Shown here one piece after another: positions 18,518 to 26,188 of a stretch of 26,188 nucleotides of DNA. The stretch is from Hypsibius dujardini (Eukaryota > Tardigrada > Eutardigrada > Parachela > Hypsibiidae): positions 1 to 26,188 of the forward strand of contig LRSR01011058.1 of assembly GCA_001579985.1 (NCBI GenBank), read 5' to 3'. How positions within the stretch are numbered: the stretch's first letter is position 1; the number at the start of each line of letters is the position of its first letter. The position numbers and the translations under genes were made by a program. A model generated the notes under the pieces. That model searched no databases, had not been told where the DNA came from, and worked only from the letters and a program-made list of their open reading frames with translations.

Positions 18518-20400
18518 ATGCCTACTGGCATAGTTCATGGCTGTTCGCTGAAGACCGTCATGCTCGCAACTGCTGCAGTTCAGATGGTACAGATGTAAAA
18601 TTTCTGAATGATTACTATTGCTCTTGCCTTTTCAAGCGTTGCAATTGCAAATATACTTTACCACACACGGCCACAGTCTGAACGCAATATTGCAGAAAAT
18701 CAAACTTTCATCATTCTATAGATCGCTGGCATATTGGGTTCTATTCTGATCATTTTCTGGTTCCATATCAAAGACGTGTCATTCAACTACCACCGTCATC
18801 CTGAGTTCTATAGTTTCGCTGTTCTATCGGCCATCTTGTTCCTCTCAGGACAGTTCCTTGTTTGTGCTTTAATCAAGGTCAGAACACGAGGCAGTTCTGT
18901 TGCCTGAAAAAGCACGCTTTCACAAATGCCGGAATGTTACGGTACTGTAAAGTCCCGACCCATCCGTGGTACTTTTTGGACCCCACAGTAAATCAGACCC
19001 GGTGGTGTGAACTGCTTACGCAATCAATAAAAACGGTGGCTTTTTACTGTGTGATGACGTAGGCACCACGGATGGGTCGGGACTTTACAGTACATGTAAA
19101 TACGATTATTTTTATTCCATCTCATTAGTCGGACCTTTACCTACTGCGAATATGGTTATCCGCCGAGATGATGATGCTAGCCTACGAAGCTGCTCTCCTC
19201 GTCTTGACGACACTGACCTGGAGCAGACGTTCGAGTGAAGAACTTGAAAAAACTGTAACAGTACAATAGATTCCTCTTTGACTTTCTGGGAGTTACAGGC
19301 CATTTATTTGCTGTTCTTTGTGGTAGGAACCTAATCAGTACGAACAACTCAGCTATGTGTTTCGGCTGCCAGTCGTCTTTCTCGGCTGCCAAGTTGTCGT
19401 GACAGTATGTCATGAATCGGCATCTTGATCTCCGTCTCCCTACCTTGATGATCTTCAGGCGCGCGTCGATGGAGGGGGGGGGGTGTTTCGTTGTTTTACA
19501 ACCCCCTCGAAAGTTTAAAAATTCCCATATGAGTACCCCCTTTGGCCAAAAATGGGAAGAGATACGAATGCGTTGCAATACTCCCCCCATGGATTTTACT
19601 TTGGTTTGTTTCTGGGTTTCTGATAAGCTCAAATGTCTGTAAAAATGGACTGAGGCGCCTACAGAGGTTGAAAAACTTGATGGTGCTCAGTCACTCGTGT
19701 TCACACCTGTACAGGGCGCCTTACCTGATTTTCAAATCTCATAAACCCAACACGTGCTCTGCTCAATTTCCCATGTGTGGTATATTTCTTGTCTCATTCG
19801 GATGCAAAAATGGGTCGCAAACTAGATTTGGGTCTGAGGGAGTTCATTTTGACATTGGTCATTTTGAAATAATTATCCGGACAAATTGTGGAAGCATTAA
19901 AGCTCAGGAGTATCTTTGTTTCTTAGAGAGCAGTATCTAATCTCATCAGGAAAAATAACAACAAGGAAGCCGAAAGTGATACTGCACCGTCATCGGTGAA
20001 ACCCTATGGCTCCCCGAAACTCCGAACTCCGGGTCTGGTGGCTGCCATTGAAAAAGAACTCTCAGGACCGAATCCGCTGACCCGTTGTGCATTATCCTAG
20101 AAGTGCGGTGTGTCGGCTACAACTATTGCTCGCGTGGTTAACCAGGATTTGGAGGGGAAGGTGCGTATTATTATATTACTGTTACTGTATTTCATTTATC
20201 CCATTAAATCTCATTCAGCTATCGACCAAATTTTAGGAGTGACAAAGTATTTTTCCAAATTTTCCGCTCACCTGACAGCCTAAAATACCTTTTTTTAGGT
20301 TGCCTGCATGATCATTGTCAACCAATACCAGCGTCAACTCAGCCAACGGAACATTGCAATTATCGAACGCCAACACCGTCGTCAGATAAGCCAGGCTTGA
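18518..20400 (+). CDS. 4TM-a2: small tetraspanning membrane protein
   Basis: Five exons with phase-0 introns: 18518-18586, 18722-18877, 19129-19254, 19327-19404, 20299-20400, giving 176 aa. The family is not recognised; topology (four helices, short loops, cytoplasmic tail) is like CD20/MS4A proteins. TM1 spans the exon 1/2 junction (TVMLATAAVQM then IAGILGSILIIFW). A His-rich loop (NYHRHPEFY) leads to TM2 (FAVLSAILFLSGQFLVCALIK). Exon 3 is TM3 (LLRIWLSAEMMMLAYEAALL), with an acidic loop SSEELEKT. Exon 4 and the first residues of exon 5 make TM4 (LPVVFLGCQVVVT, VACMIIV), followed by a Gln/Arg-rich tail to QISQA. Donors are GTACAG, GTCAGA, GTAACA and GTATGT. Intron 2 carries a MITE and intron 4 a transposase relic. 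No lesions found. An in-frame open extension upstream (from about 18293) is possible. It lies 620 bp before 4TM-b2 on the same strand. Confidence 0.8.
18945..19090. mobile_element. MITE family 2, TA-flanked, perfect inverted ends (146 bp)
   Basis: Starts CTGTAAAGTCCCGACCCATC and ends with its perfect inverse; the arms match over 26 bp without a mismatch. TA duplications lie at 18943-18944 and 19091-19092. Copy 1 has the empty site 'acggTAcatataaatac' (TA at 6556-6557). It lies inside intron 2 of 4TM-a2. Perfect arms imply a recent insertion. Confidence 0.95.
19520..20250 (+). mobile_element. Decayed mariner-like transposon fragment in intron 4 of 4TM-a2
   Basis: Intron 4 is about 170 nt in copy 1 but about 895 nt here; the extra ~730 bp begins after 'aagtttaaaaa' and ends near 20250. 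Its 3' part (about 19968-20168) translates to a transposase-like helix-turn-helix: LRTPGLVAAIEKELSG, then, after an in-frame TAG, KCGVSATTIARVVNQDLEGK, similar to the N-terminal DNA-binding region of Tc1/mariner transposases. The DDE catalytic part is not seen, and I could not identify terminal repeats. Confidence 0.6.
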
Positions 20401-21021
20401 CCACCTACATGACCACAAGATCTGTTTGCACAACTGTATGCTTTCCAGTCTGGGACAGTAAGAGCCTCAAACCCCACCCCTTCTTTACTATGGCCCATAA
20501 TATTGTTCTCGCAAGTTAGCTTGATTTTTGGACAACTATCCTTCGTCTGTATTTTAATCATAAATCATCTTAGTGGAGCGAGCTGCATGCTTGGCAGCCA
20601 CATACGGTAATACTCACGGACCCTACAAATACTGTACTCCGACTCCCTGCTTGACTGTTCACTCGTACAGTGCTCGACCAGAATGCTCGCGCTTGGTCCT
20701 CACTCATCGGCAAAGCTCATAAGTCCATCTGATATGAATGTCCATTCAACACCGTTTTCGACTGAACGCTGAACCTTCTTTCGATGCTCGAGACCCGTTC
20801 TACGCGGAGCCCTAGGTTCAACGCAGGGAAGATCAGCCGTTGGATAACCCAAATCAGACAAGCAGACACAGACACCCTGTACTAAACAGACAGTCGCTTT
20901 TTGTTAATAATCTCTTAGTTAATATACATCTGGTTAAATAAATGTCGTTGTATTTGATTTCGTACGTACCTTTTTCAAAGTACTCTTTTGAGTGAGGCGC
21001 TAACCTGGGAATTCACTGAAC
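20401..21021. other. Spacer between 4TM-a2 and 4TM-b2
   Basis: Homologous to 7156-7735. No gene seen. The AATAAA present after a1 reads 'aatcataaat' here, and a later 'aaataaatg' lies near 20936. Confidence 0.6.
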
Positions 21022-22219
21022 ATGCCTGCATGTCAGCCCTGTAGTTTGAGAATTGGTTGCTTCACTGTTGCCGGAACTTTCATGGTGGGTAAAGAATTAC
21101 TTGAGAATCTCAACTTTATCATAGTGAATGACTGCCTGATAAAATGTACCAGCTTCATACAGGTATTGGGAGTACTGGGATCACTAGCCAGTCGGTCATG
21201 GCGCACGATGATCGAGTATCAGCAGGAAGTTGAATTCTACAATTACGCTACCGTTTCTGTCATTCTGTTCATGTCCGGATGTCTTCTCTTTCAAGGTCTG
21301 CTAAAGGTAAGTACCGACGATTTTCGCGAGATATGTTAATGAGTTACGTAAATTCAGGGAGGCCAGACATAATGCGTGGGATGATCTCGGAACAAGTGAA
21401 TACAAGATATGTGTCTTTTCACTCCTCATAGTCAAACGTCAGAGTATTGCGGGTCTGGTTTGTTGTGAACACGCTGGCGCTGCTATATGAAATTACACTC
21501 TTCATACTGGCAATATTCAGGTGGACCAATCTCGAGCCCGCCCAGAATTTTAAAAACGTGAGTAAATTCTTCGTTTTTATTTTACGTTACGTTGTTTCCT
21601 ATACTGCACTCCCATGACAGGAGGGGTTAAAAAGAATTTTTGCACTGGAATTATCAGTTTGCTGTTCTTTGATAGTTAATTGATTAACTATCTAAACTAA
21701 CTAAAAACACAAGTGATGGATTAAATCTTTTAAGATGAACTAATCTGCATTTTTTTGTTAGATTTAGTTTATTTCATATCAGTTGATTAGTTAATTTATT
21801 AAATAATTACAGACTAACTAAAAATCAAGTTCCGATTGAAATTACAGGTATCAGTAACATTGTTGACAGTAAATTGCCATGTGCATTTTGTATTGCAGCG
21901 AGCATCCTACGAGACCGTTAGTTGGACGTTCAAACTTCCGATCATTTTGTTCTGCTTTCTCATTCCCGTTGTGGTATGTCGATTTTGATGGCAAAGTTGA
22001 GTTGCTATATACCGGTGGGTCTCGGTATAGGACTCTTATCAACGGTGTTTTGTTTAACAGATTATTTGCTTGTGTGCTGTGCGGAATTACCGGAATGATC
22101 TCATCCACACTCAGCTGAACGCTCAAAATTACCGAAAGTCGAGACTTCGATTGGTTGATCTACTCAAGAAACAGCCCGAAAATCAACCAAATGAGTCAAC
22201 AGTGTCCGAGCGTGATTAA
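21022..22219 (+). CDS. 4TM-b2: small tetraspanning membrane protein
   Basis: Five exons, phase-0 introns: 21022-21084, 21163-21306, 21432-21557, 21899-21973, 22061-22219, giving 188 aa. Exon 1 (MPACQPCSLRIGCFTVAGTF) plus the start of exon 2 (VLGVLGSLA) form TM1. Exon 2 continues through loop IEYQQEVEFYNY to TM2 (ATVSVILFMSGCLLFQGLLK). Exon 3, 42 codons like 4TM-a, is TM3 (VLRVWFVVNTLALLYEITLF). Exon 4 (25 codons, LPIILFCFLIPVV) and the start of exon 5 (IICLCAV) are TM4, followed by a 45-residue basic cytoplasmic tail ending STVSERD. An in-frame stop lies just upstream of the ATG, which fixes the start. The intron 1 length differs by 5 nt between copies (78 versus 73), supporting that it is spliced out. 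Function unknown; the family is shared with 4TM-a and 4TM-c. No lesion found. Confidence 0.85.
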
Positions 22220-23500
22220 GAACAACCGCTTTCCCTGTTTTATGATCTATGTGACAACCAACGTCCCGAAAAATGAGAGAGTAATACGGCAAACGATTTT
22301 TTGCCACTTGGAAAATATATCTAAATATGTGCTTTTGCCAGTGGCAACTGGAGAAGTCAAACTCATCAGGGGGCAAATATTACGAAAAAAGCTTCAAATT
22401 TGCCTTGATTTGAGGAATCAGTTCGCAGGAGATTCCCCTGTTGTTAAAGCAAATTCGAAAACCGAAACTCACGACGAAATGTCAAACATTTTTATGGATT
22501 TTCTCATTTTTGAACTGCTACTTCAACATGAGGCCAATTTGACGCTTTCTTCAGAGTTACTGCGTTTGAACCGTGACTCAAATCAAATTCTGGTTGATTA
22601 TTCCACGTTCAGTTCGATCTTTTCTATGGTTCCAATTCAATCCATTTCCACTCCACTTGCGTTCGATCACCTTGAAATGGAATCATCATTTCGTAAGAGA
22701 AAAGGGTTCTCCTTGAATATTAAATTAGTTAGTGTTCCTCTTCCCATTCCGTCTTCTCGTTTAAATTGTCAACTATCGCTTACGTCTTGTATTGATAAAA
22801 AAATTGAGCGACAACAATACCGCTAGGTGTCCCTCCCTGTACTACTGACATTTTTCGTGGCTGGAACGCTAGACCCAAAAGCGGCGCAAAAAGCTTTCAT
22901 CGTGTTATCAAATCAGCCCTTCGTCTCTACACTACTGCCATGGAGAATAATGCTTGAACTTCGCAAGAGCCCGTCGTAGTGAAACGTCCAATCGACGGTA
23001 CCGCAGCCGGAGTGACTCTGAAAAAAACCCTGTATGCAAGAACCTGAAATCACCTCGGCGTAAGAAATTAATACACCCAACCCATTCAGTATAATTTATT
23101 GTAACGTGAATTGGCTGATTGCTTGATTACTTACCTTGCTAATGAGTGCCGGTACCATGCATACTGTGTACTGTCTTTTGATGGGTAATTAGAGTATTCT
23201 GTAATGCAGTGAACGCCACACACACACCCTCACCGTTAAGCCTCGAAAATGAAGTATCGCGGAGTAGAAAGAAGCAAAAACAATCGTCCATGCCAAATTC
23301 AAAGGATTGTTTATGATCATTTCAGGACTAGAGGCTCTAGGAGTCTGAGTCACTAGGACCTCTTTGAGTACTTTTGAGAATTTTATGCCTGTACCTAAAC
23401 GCAGGGGCGTAACTGACGTTTGACAGCGGAGCAGTTGCGCGAAGGGGAGCGGTGATTTTTCTTCTGAATATGAATTTCGAGGGACAGATCTTTTGACCGA
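22220..23500. other. 3' flank of 4TM-b2 and end of duplication
   Basis: A long open frame (first ATG 22189, stop 22826) overlaps the last exon of 4TM-b2 in another frame, but copy 1 breaks it. At 22843-22844 lies the empty TA site for the MITE at 9238. Homology to copy 1 stops about 23145; the sequence beyond is unique and shows no gene. Confidence 0.55.
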
Positions 23501-23760
23501 CAAATCGACAGACCGACGAACCGACCGACCGACCGACCGACTGGCAGACCGACAGGAGAGCAATCAGACAACTCAACAGATCCGCAGAAGCGCATACGGA
23601 CAGGTCGACTGACCGGCATATTGACAGATCGACAAAACTTACAGATTGCCAGACCAGTTGGCCGGTAAGCCGGCAGACCTACAAACCAACCAACCACAAA
23701 ACCGGCACACCGACAGACCAACCATCTGATAGGCCCACAAATCGACAGACAACTCGGCAT
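23500..23760. repeat. Degenerate GACCGACA-type simple repeat
   Basis: A run of perfect GACC units (23521-23541) is embedded in about 260 bp of decayed variants (gaccgaca, gatcgaca, accaacc). Translations on the minus strand give Val/Gly/Arg/Ser-rich repeats, which are artefacts of the 4-bp periodicity. Confidence 0.85.
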
Positions 23761-23784
23761 GCAAGCAGGTAAACTGAGACATTA

Positions 23785-23908
23785 GAGAGTTTTTGCAAAG
23801 GGTGTATCTCACGGTATAGCGGCACAGTATAGAAAACTGAACTTGGTTCCGAGAGAGTTTTCTTTACTGTACCGCTATATCGTGAAATATACCGTTTGCA
23901 AAACTCTC
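23785..23908. mobile_element. Foldback MITE (124 bp)
   Basis: Left arm 'gagagtttttgcaaag..gtatagcgg.acagta..gaaaac' (about 52 nt) is mirrored by the right arm, ending 'ttgcaaaactctc', with about 85 percent identity and a loop of about 20 nt. No clear target duplication. Its right arm overlaps the start of a spurious open frame. Confidence 0.75.
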
Positions 23909-23963
23909 CATTGTGAAAGCGACAGAAAGGCGTACGATGGACAAGCTATCGGTTATACAAACA

Positions 23964-24230
23964 TAGAGATGTCAACCGGTTCGAAATACGGCCCTGGTTC
24001 CGGTTCTGGTTTGGTATTTTTTCTGAACCGGTTACAACTGTCCGGTTTCATCGCCGAACCGGTTCCATGCGGTTCGGTCTTTTTTAGGAACTGGTTCGAA
24101 CCGGTTACAGCCGGTCCGGTCTTTCACTCGAACCGGTTGAGTTTTTTGCGGTCTTTTTTAAGAACCCAATTGGAAAAAAATCGATCAAACCGGTTCGGTT
24201 AAACGGTCCGGTCCGGTTTCGACATCCCTT
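23964..24230. mobile_element. hAT-like MITE rich in AACCGGTT (267 bp)
   Basis: Starts TAGAGATGTCAACCGGTTC and ends with the inverse form (reverse complement AAGGGATGTCGAAACCGG). The 8-bp flanks tacaaaca (23956-23963) and tacataca (24231-24238) match at seven of eight positions, as expected for the 8-bp duplication of hAT elements. The interior is built of variants of AACCGGTT/CCGGTCCGG, forming subterminal repeats. No transposase. Confidence 0.75.
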
Positions 24231-25191
24231 TACATACAGCAGAACTTGATCACCGCCCGATAAATACACAACGGCAGTTGCTAATACACTATTTTTTGTT
24301 TTTGTTTTTTTTGTTTATGTCTGGCTGATTTTCATTTCTTTGATTATATAGATTTGGATGCGGCGGGAATCGAGTCGACAGCGGTCTTTGTCCCTGTTTT
24401 CAATGTCCGGCATAATATCGCATTCTACTCTTCCGCCGTACCGTACGTGTTACAGGGTATTTGTGGCAAAGCTGGTTGTTCATTTACGCTATTTGGCATA
24501 ATCCGTCAAGCTTTCTCATATTTATTGGGCGACTAGAATCGATGGGTGAATCCATTCCACGTTTGAAATATTAACGCGTGAATTTAATGCTCTCGCGAAA
24601 TATTTCTTCTGCTCACAATTCTGAGTGAGTCTCAAGGAGCAATACAACTCCATGTTTTTTTATGTATAGTCAGTCTTGCCTTCCCGGTGATATTGCTCGT
24701 TATTTGTAAGAGTATTTAATGCAGAAAGTCGCCAGTTACTACGAGTAAGAGTATTGGTAATGTGCTTACAGACAGACTAAGATATCTGTGCCGCAATCAA
24801 TATGCAGTAGATACTTTCTCCATCTGTTTGAGAAATAACCTACGGCAACGTTCGTTCCGGATTGTTCTGCGCGAATGAAAATCGCCTGACCTTCTCTCAC
24901 GCGTGAGTGTCTTCTTTGCCGCCGCTTTCTCTATGTCACAACACATCCGCCTGCGAAGAGTGCTTATGTCGTCATTTCTGTCTGCCTAACCGTGTCTGCC
25001 AGCACCCCAGGTTTCTCTTAATCCATCGCAAACATTTATCTTTGTTGTTTTTCTCTCTCCTCATCGTTCATGTGCAACTTTCAATGCAGCATTACGATTA
25101 ATATTATTCCTCTTTTCGATTATTACCACGGGATTAGTAATATATTAAGGCAGCCGTACGCCCCTTCCCCCTCAATTCCCGTCAGCCAACG
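24231..25191. other. Intergenic or intronic DNA upstream of 4TM-c
   Basis: A possible exon follows tattatatag at 24352: the frame from 24354 to 24536 is open (AFYSSAVPYVLQGICG, then SYLLGD and stop) with one hydrophobic stretch, but it begins without ATG and I cannot place it in a gene. The remainder shows nothing identifiable. Confidence 0.35.
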
Positions 25192-25233
25192 ATGTACACC
25201 TGCTTATGCAAATGGATTGCGTCCTGGAATTTG
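25192..25233 (+). CDS. Tentative first exon of 4TM-c
   Basis: ATG at 25192 opens MYTCLCKWIASWNL followed by a GTACTT donor, in phase 0 with the exon at 25521. Joining the two would make a continuous hydrophobic TM1 (IASWNL then LSGFAEVVYGIYIL), as in 4TM-a and -b, but this exon is shorter than theirs (14 versus 21-23 codons). The real first exon could lie elsewhere. Confidence 0.3.
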
Positions 25234-25324
25234 GTACTTGCTCCGTATTTTTGAAAGTTTATTTACCATTATCACCTGTGATTTGGTTGTAGCAAGTGAT
25301 GATTACGTAGAGTTGCTTAAATAT

Positions 25325-25455
25325 ATTTAAAAGATAAATAAATAGATTAAAATAGTTAGAATAATAATGATAGATATAAATATTTAAAATAATAACAATA
25401 AATTTAAATATTTAGTAATAATAAATTTAAATATTTAAAATAATAATAATAGATA
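25325..25455. repeat. AT-only low-complexity tract
   Basis: Tandem 'aaatatttaaaataataa' variants, almost free of G and C. Confidence 0.85.
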
Positions 25456-25520
25456 TGCACACTTTAAATATTTTAAGAAGCATACCATACTCCGAATATC
25501 CTCATTTTTTTGTGTTGCAG

Positions 25521-26188
25521 TTGAGCGGATTTGCCGAAGTAGTTTACGGTATTTACATATTAGCCCACGGTCACCAGTCCTACAACGGAGCATCCATAGC
25601 ATTGGGCCTGGCGTTTCTCATCTTTGGCGCGATGGTCTTTGCTTCGGCTGTCTTCCTTATTCGCGCCTTTTCTGAGGTTTGAAGGGTTTTCTATGCAGGG
25701 CTTGTTTAGGGTGAGAACCAGTACTCTTCATGGTAGGGCCAAGGGGTGGACAAAGGGGCAAAGTACATTTTTTTGTAAATTCAACCCAAAATCGAACCTT
25801 TTGTTCCTGATAATTTTGAAACCTGCGGGGTGTAGGGTAGAAGCTATATTTCCGATGGCCCCCTGAAATTTCAAAACATTGTCATTAACTTCAGTTTTCC
25901 AGTTTTTCAGTTTTTTTTTAGTTTTTTAAGTGATCAAAAAATAAAAGTTTAATTTCGGGTTTAATTTTGAAAAAGAAATTAGTTTGCCCCTTTGCCAACC
26001 CCCTGGCCCTACCAGGAGGGGCTCTACCACGAGGGGCTCTACCACGAGGGGCCCTGATTCGGACTTCTAGTTGCACCCTAAACGAACGACCCCTGATCTC
26101 ATGCTTATTATTCTTGTCGGATTCGGCACTTATGTTTTATTTATTTACAGGGGAGAGACTCGCTCTTACTGACTTGGTTTTGCCTGAC
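25521..26188 (+). CDS. 4TM-c: third tetraspanning family member, runs off window
   Basis: Exon 2 is 25521-25676, exactly 52 codons as in 4TM-a2, after acceptor gtgttgcag and ending GAG|GTTTGA. It reads LSGFAEVVYGIYILAHGHQS, then TM2 (ALGLAFLIFGAMVFASAVFL, then IRAFSE). Exon 3 starts at 26151 after tatttacag with GRDSLLLTWFCL, which aligns with SDLYLLRIWLSA of 4TM-a2 and SNVRVLRVWFVV of b2, including the Trp at position 9. The intron between them contains the inverted-repeat element 25732-26013. The donor GTTTGA is weak. TM3 onward lies outside the window. It is divergent from a and b and is not part of the tandem duplication. Confidence 0.68.
25732..26013. mobile_element. Inverted-repeat element in 4TM-c intron 2 (282 bp)
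   Basis: Left end GGTAGGGCCAAGGGGTGGAC, followed by 'aaaggggcaaagta'. The reverse complement of the right end reads GGTAGGGCCAGGGGGTTGGC, followed by 'aaaggggcaaacta'. The arms match over about 34 bp with few differences. The interior is T-rich. No target duplication is recognised. Confidence 0.75.
26014..26054. repeat. 15-bp tandem repeat
   Basis: About 2.7 copies of a unit like GAGGGGCTCTACCAC directly next to the right end of the element at 25732-26013. Confidence 0.75.

Larger units (their letters stand above)
16999..23145. repeat. Right duplication block, copy 2
   Basis: Collinear partner of 3797-10055, carrying the end of the SNTX-like gene, 4TM-a2 and 4TM-b2. It is intact where copy 1 has lesions, and it carries private insertions at 18945-19090 and about 19520-20250. 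Confidence 0.9.

Noticed and set aside
21345-21396. Possible extra exon RPDIMRGMISEQ between exons 2 and 3 of 4TM-b2
   Set aside because: Three silent-looking differences between copies were suggestive, but the phase does not fit exon 2 (a stop follows), and exon 2 joins exon 3 cleanly in phase 0 as in 4TM-a.
23189-23760. Three overlapping minus-strand frames rich in Val/Gly/Arg/Ser
   Set aside because: They arise from the GACC-type simple repeat, where every frame stays open.
23843-24202. 119-codon open frame
   Set aside because: It spans the foldback and the AACCGGTT-rich element, does not begin with ATG where called (first bases GTTCCG/TTG context), and is made of repeat units.
1-26188. 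CRISPR arrays, rRNA, intact tRNA genes
   Set aside because: No regularly spaced direct repeats and no rRNA-like sequence; the only tRNA-like signal is the isolated B box at 9638.

Overview
This is nuclear DNA of an animal, almost certainly an invertebrate with compact introns. The genes are interrupted by GT..AG introns (many of 70-90 nt). The recognisable proteins are animal types: a rhodopsin-family GPCR, a stonustoxin-like (SNTX) multidomain protein and four-helix membrane proteins. Short inverted-repeat DNA transposons are frequent, and no operon-like packing or ribosome binding sites are seen. The phylum cannot be fixed from the window alone.

The dominant structure is an imperfect tandem duplication. 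A left block (about 1-950) recurs at about 10990-11565. A right block (about 3797-10055) recurs at about 16999-23145. In copy 2 the blocks flank a complete SNTX-like gene (six exons, 11915-17155). In copy 1 almost all of that gene is missing: only a frameshifted 3' scrap remains (3797-3955), and the space is filled by unrelated sequence holding the 3' half of a GPCR gene (1109-2082).

The right block carries two neighbouring genes for small four-transmembrane (4TM) proteins, here called 4TM-a and 4TM-b. Copies are a1 (6132-7155), b1 (7736-8690), a2 (18518-20400) and b2 (21022-22219). A more divergent third member, 4TM-c, starts near the right end and runs off the window (25521 to >26188). All share a layout of small exons separated by phase-0 introns, with a second exon of 48-52 codons and a third of exactly 42 codons in a2, b2 and a1. 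a2 and b2 look intact, a1 is intact only if a shifted splice acceptor is used, and b1 is a clear pseudogene. I do not recognise the family; its topology resembles CD20/MS4A-like tetraspanning proteins.

Because the two copies align, transposon insertions can be read against empty sites. Four insertions are flanked by TA duplications with a matching unoccupied site in the other copy (208-540, 5116-5927, 9238-9381, 18945-19090). Further foldback elements lie at 9474-9839, 10733-10877, 15356-16025, 23785-23908, 23964-24230 (hAT-like) and 25732-26013. A decayed mariner-like transposase fragment sits in intron 4 of a2. The rest is AT-rich intergenic sequence with simple repeats.
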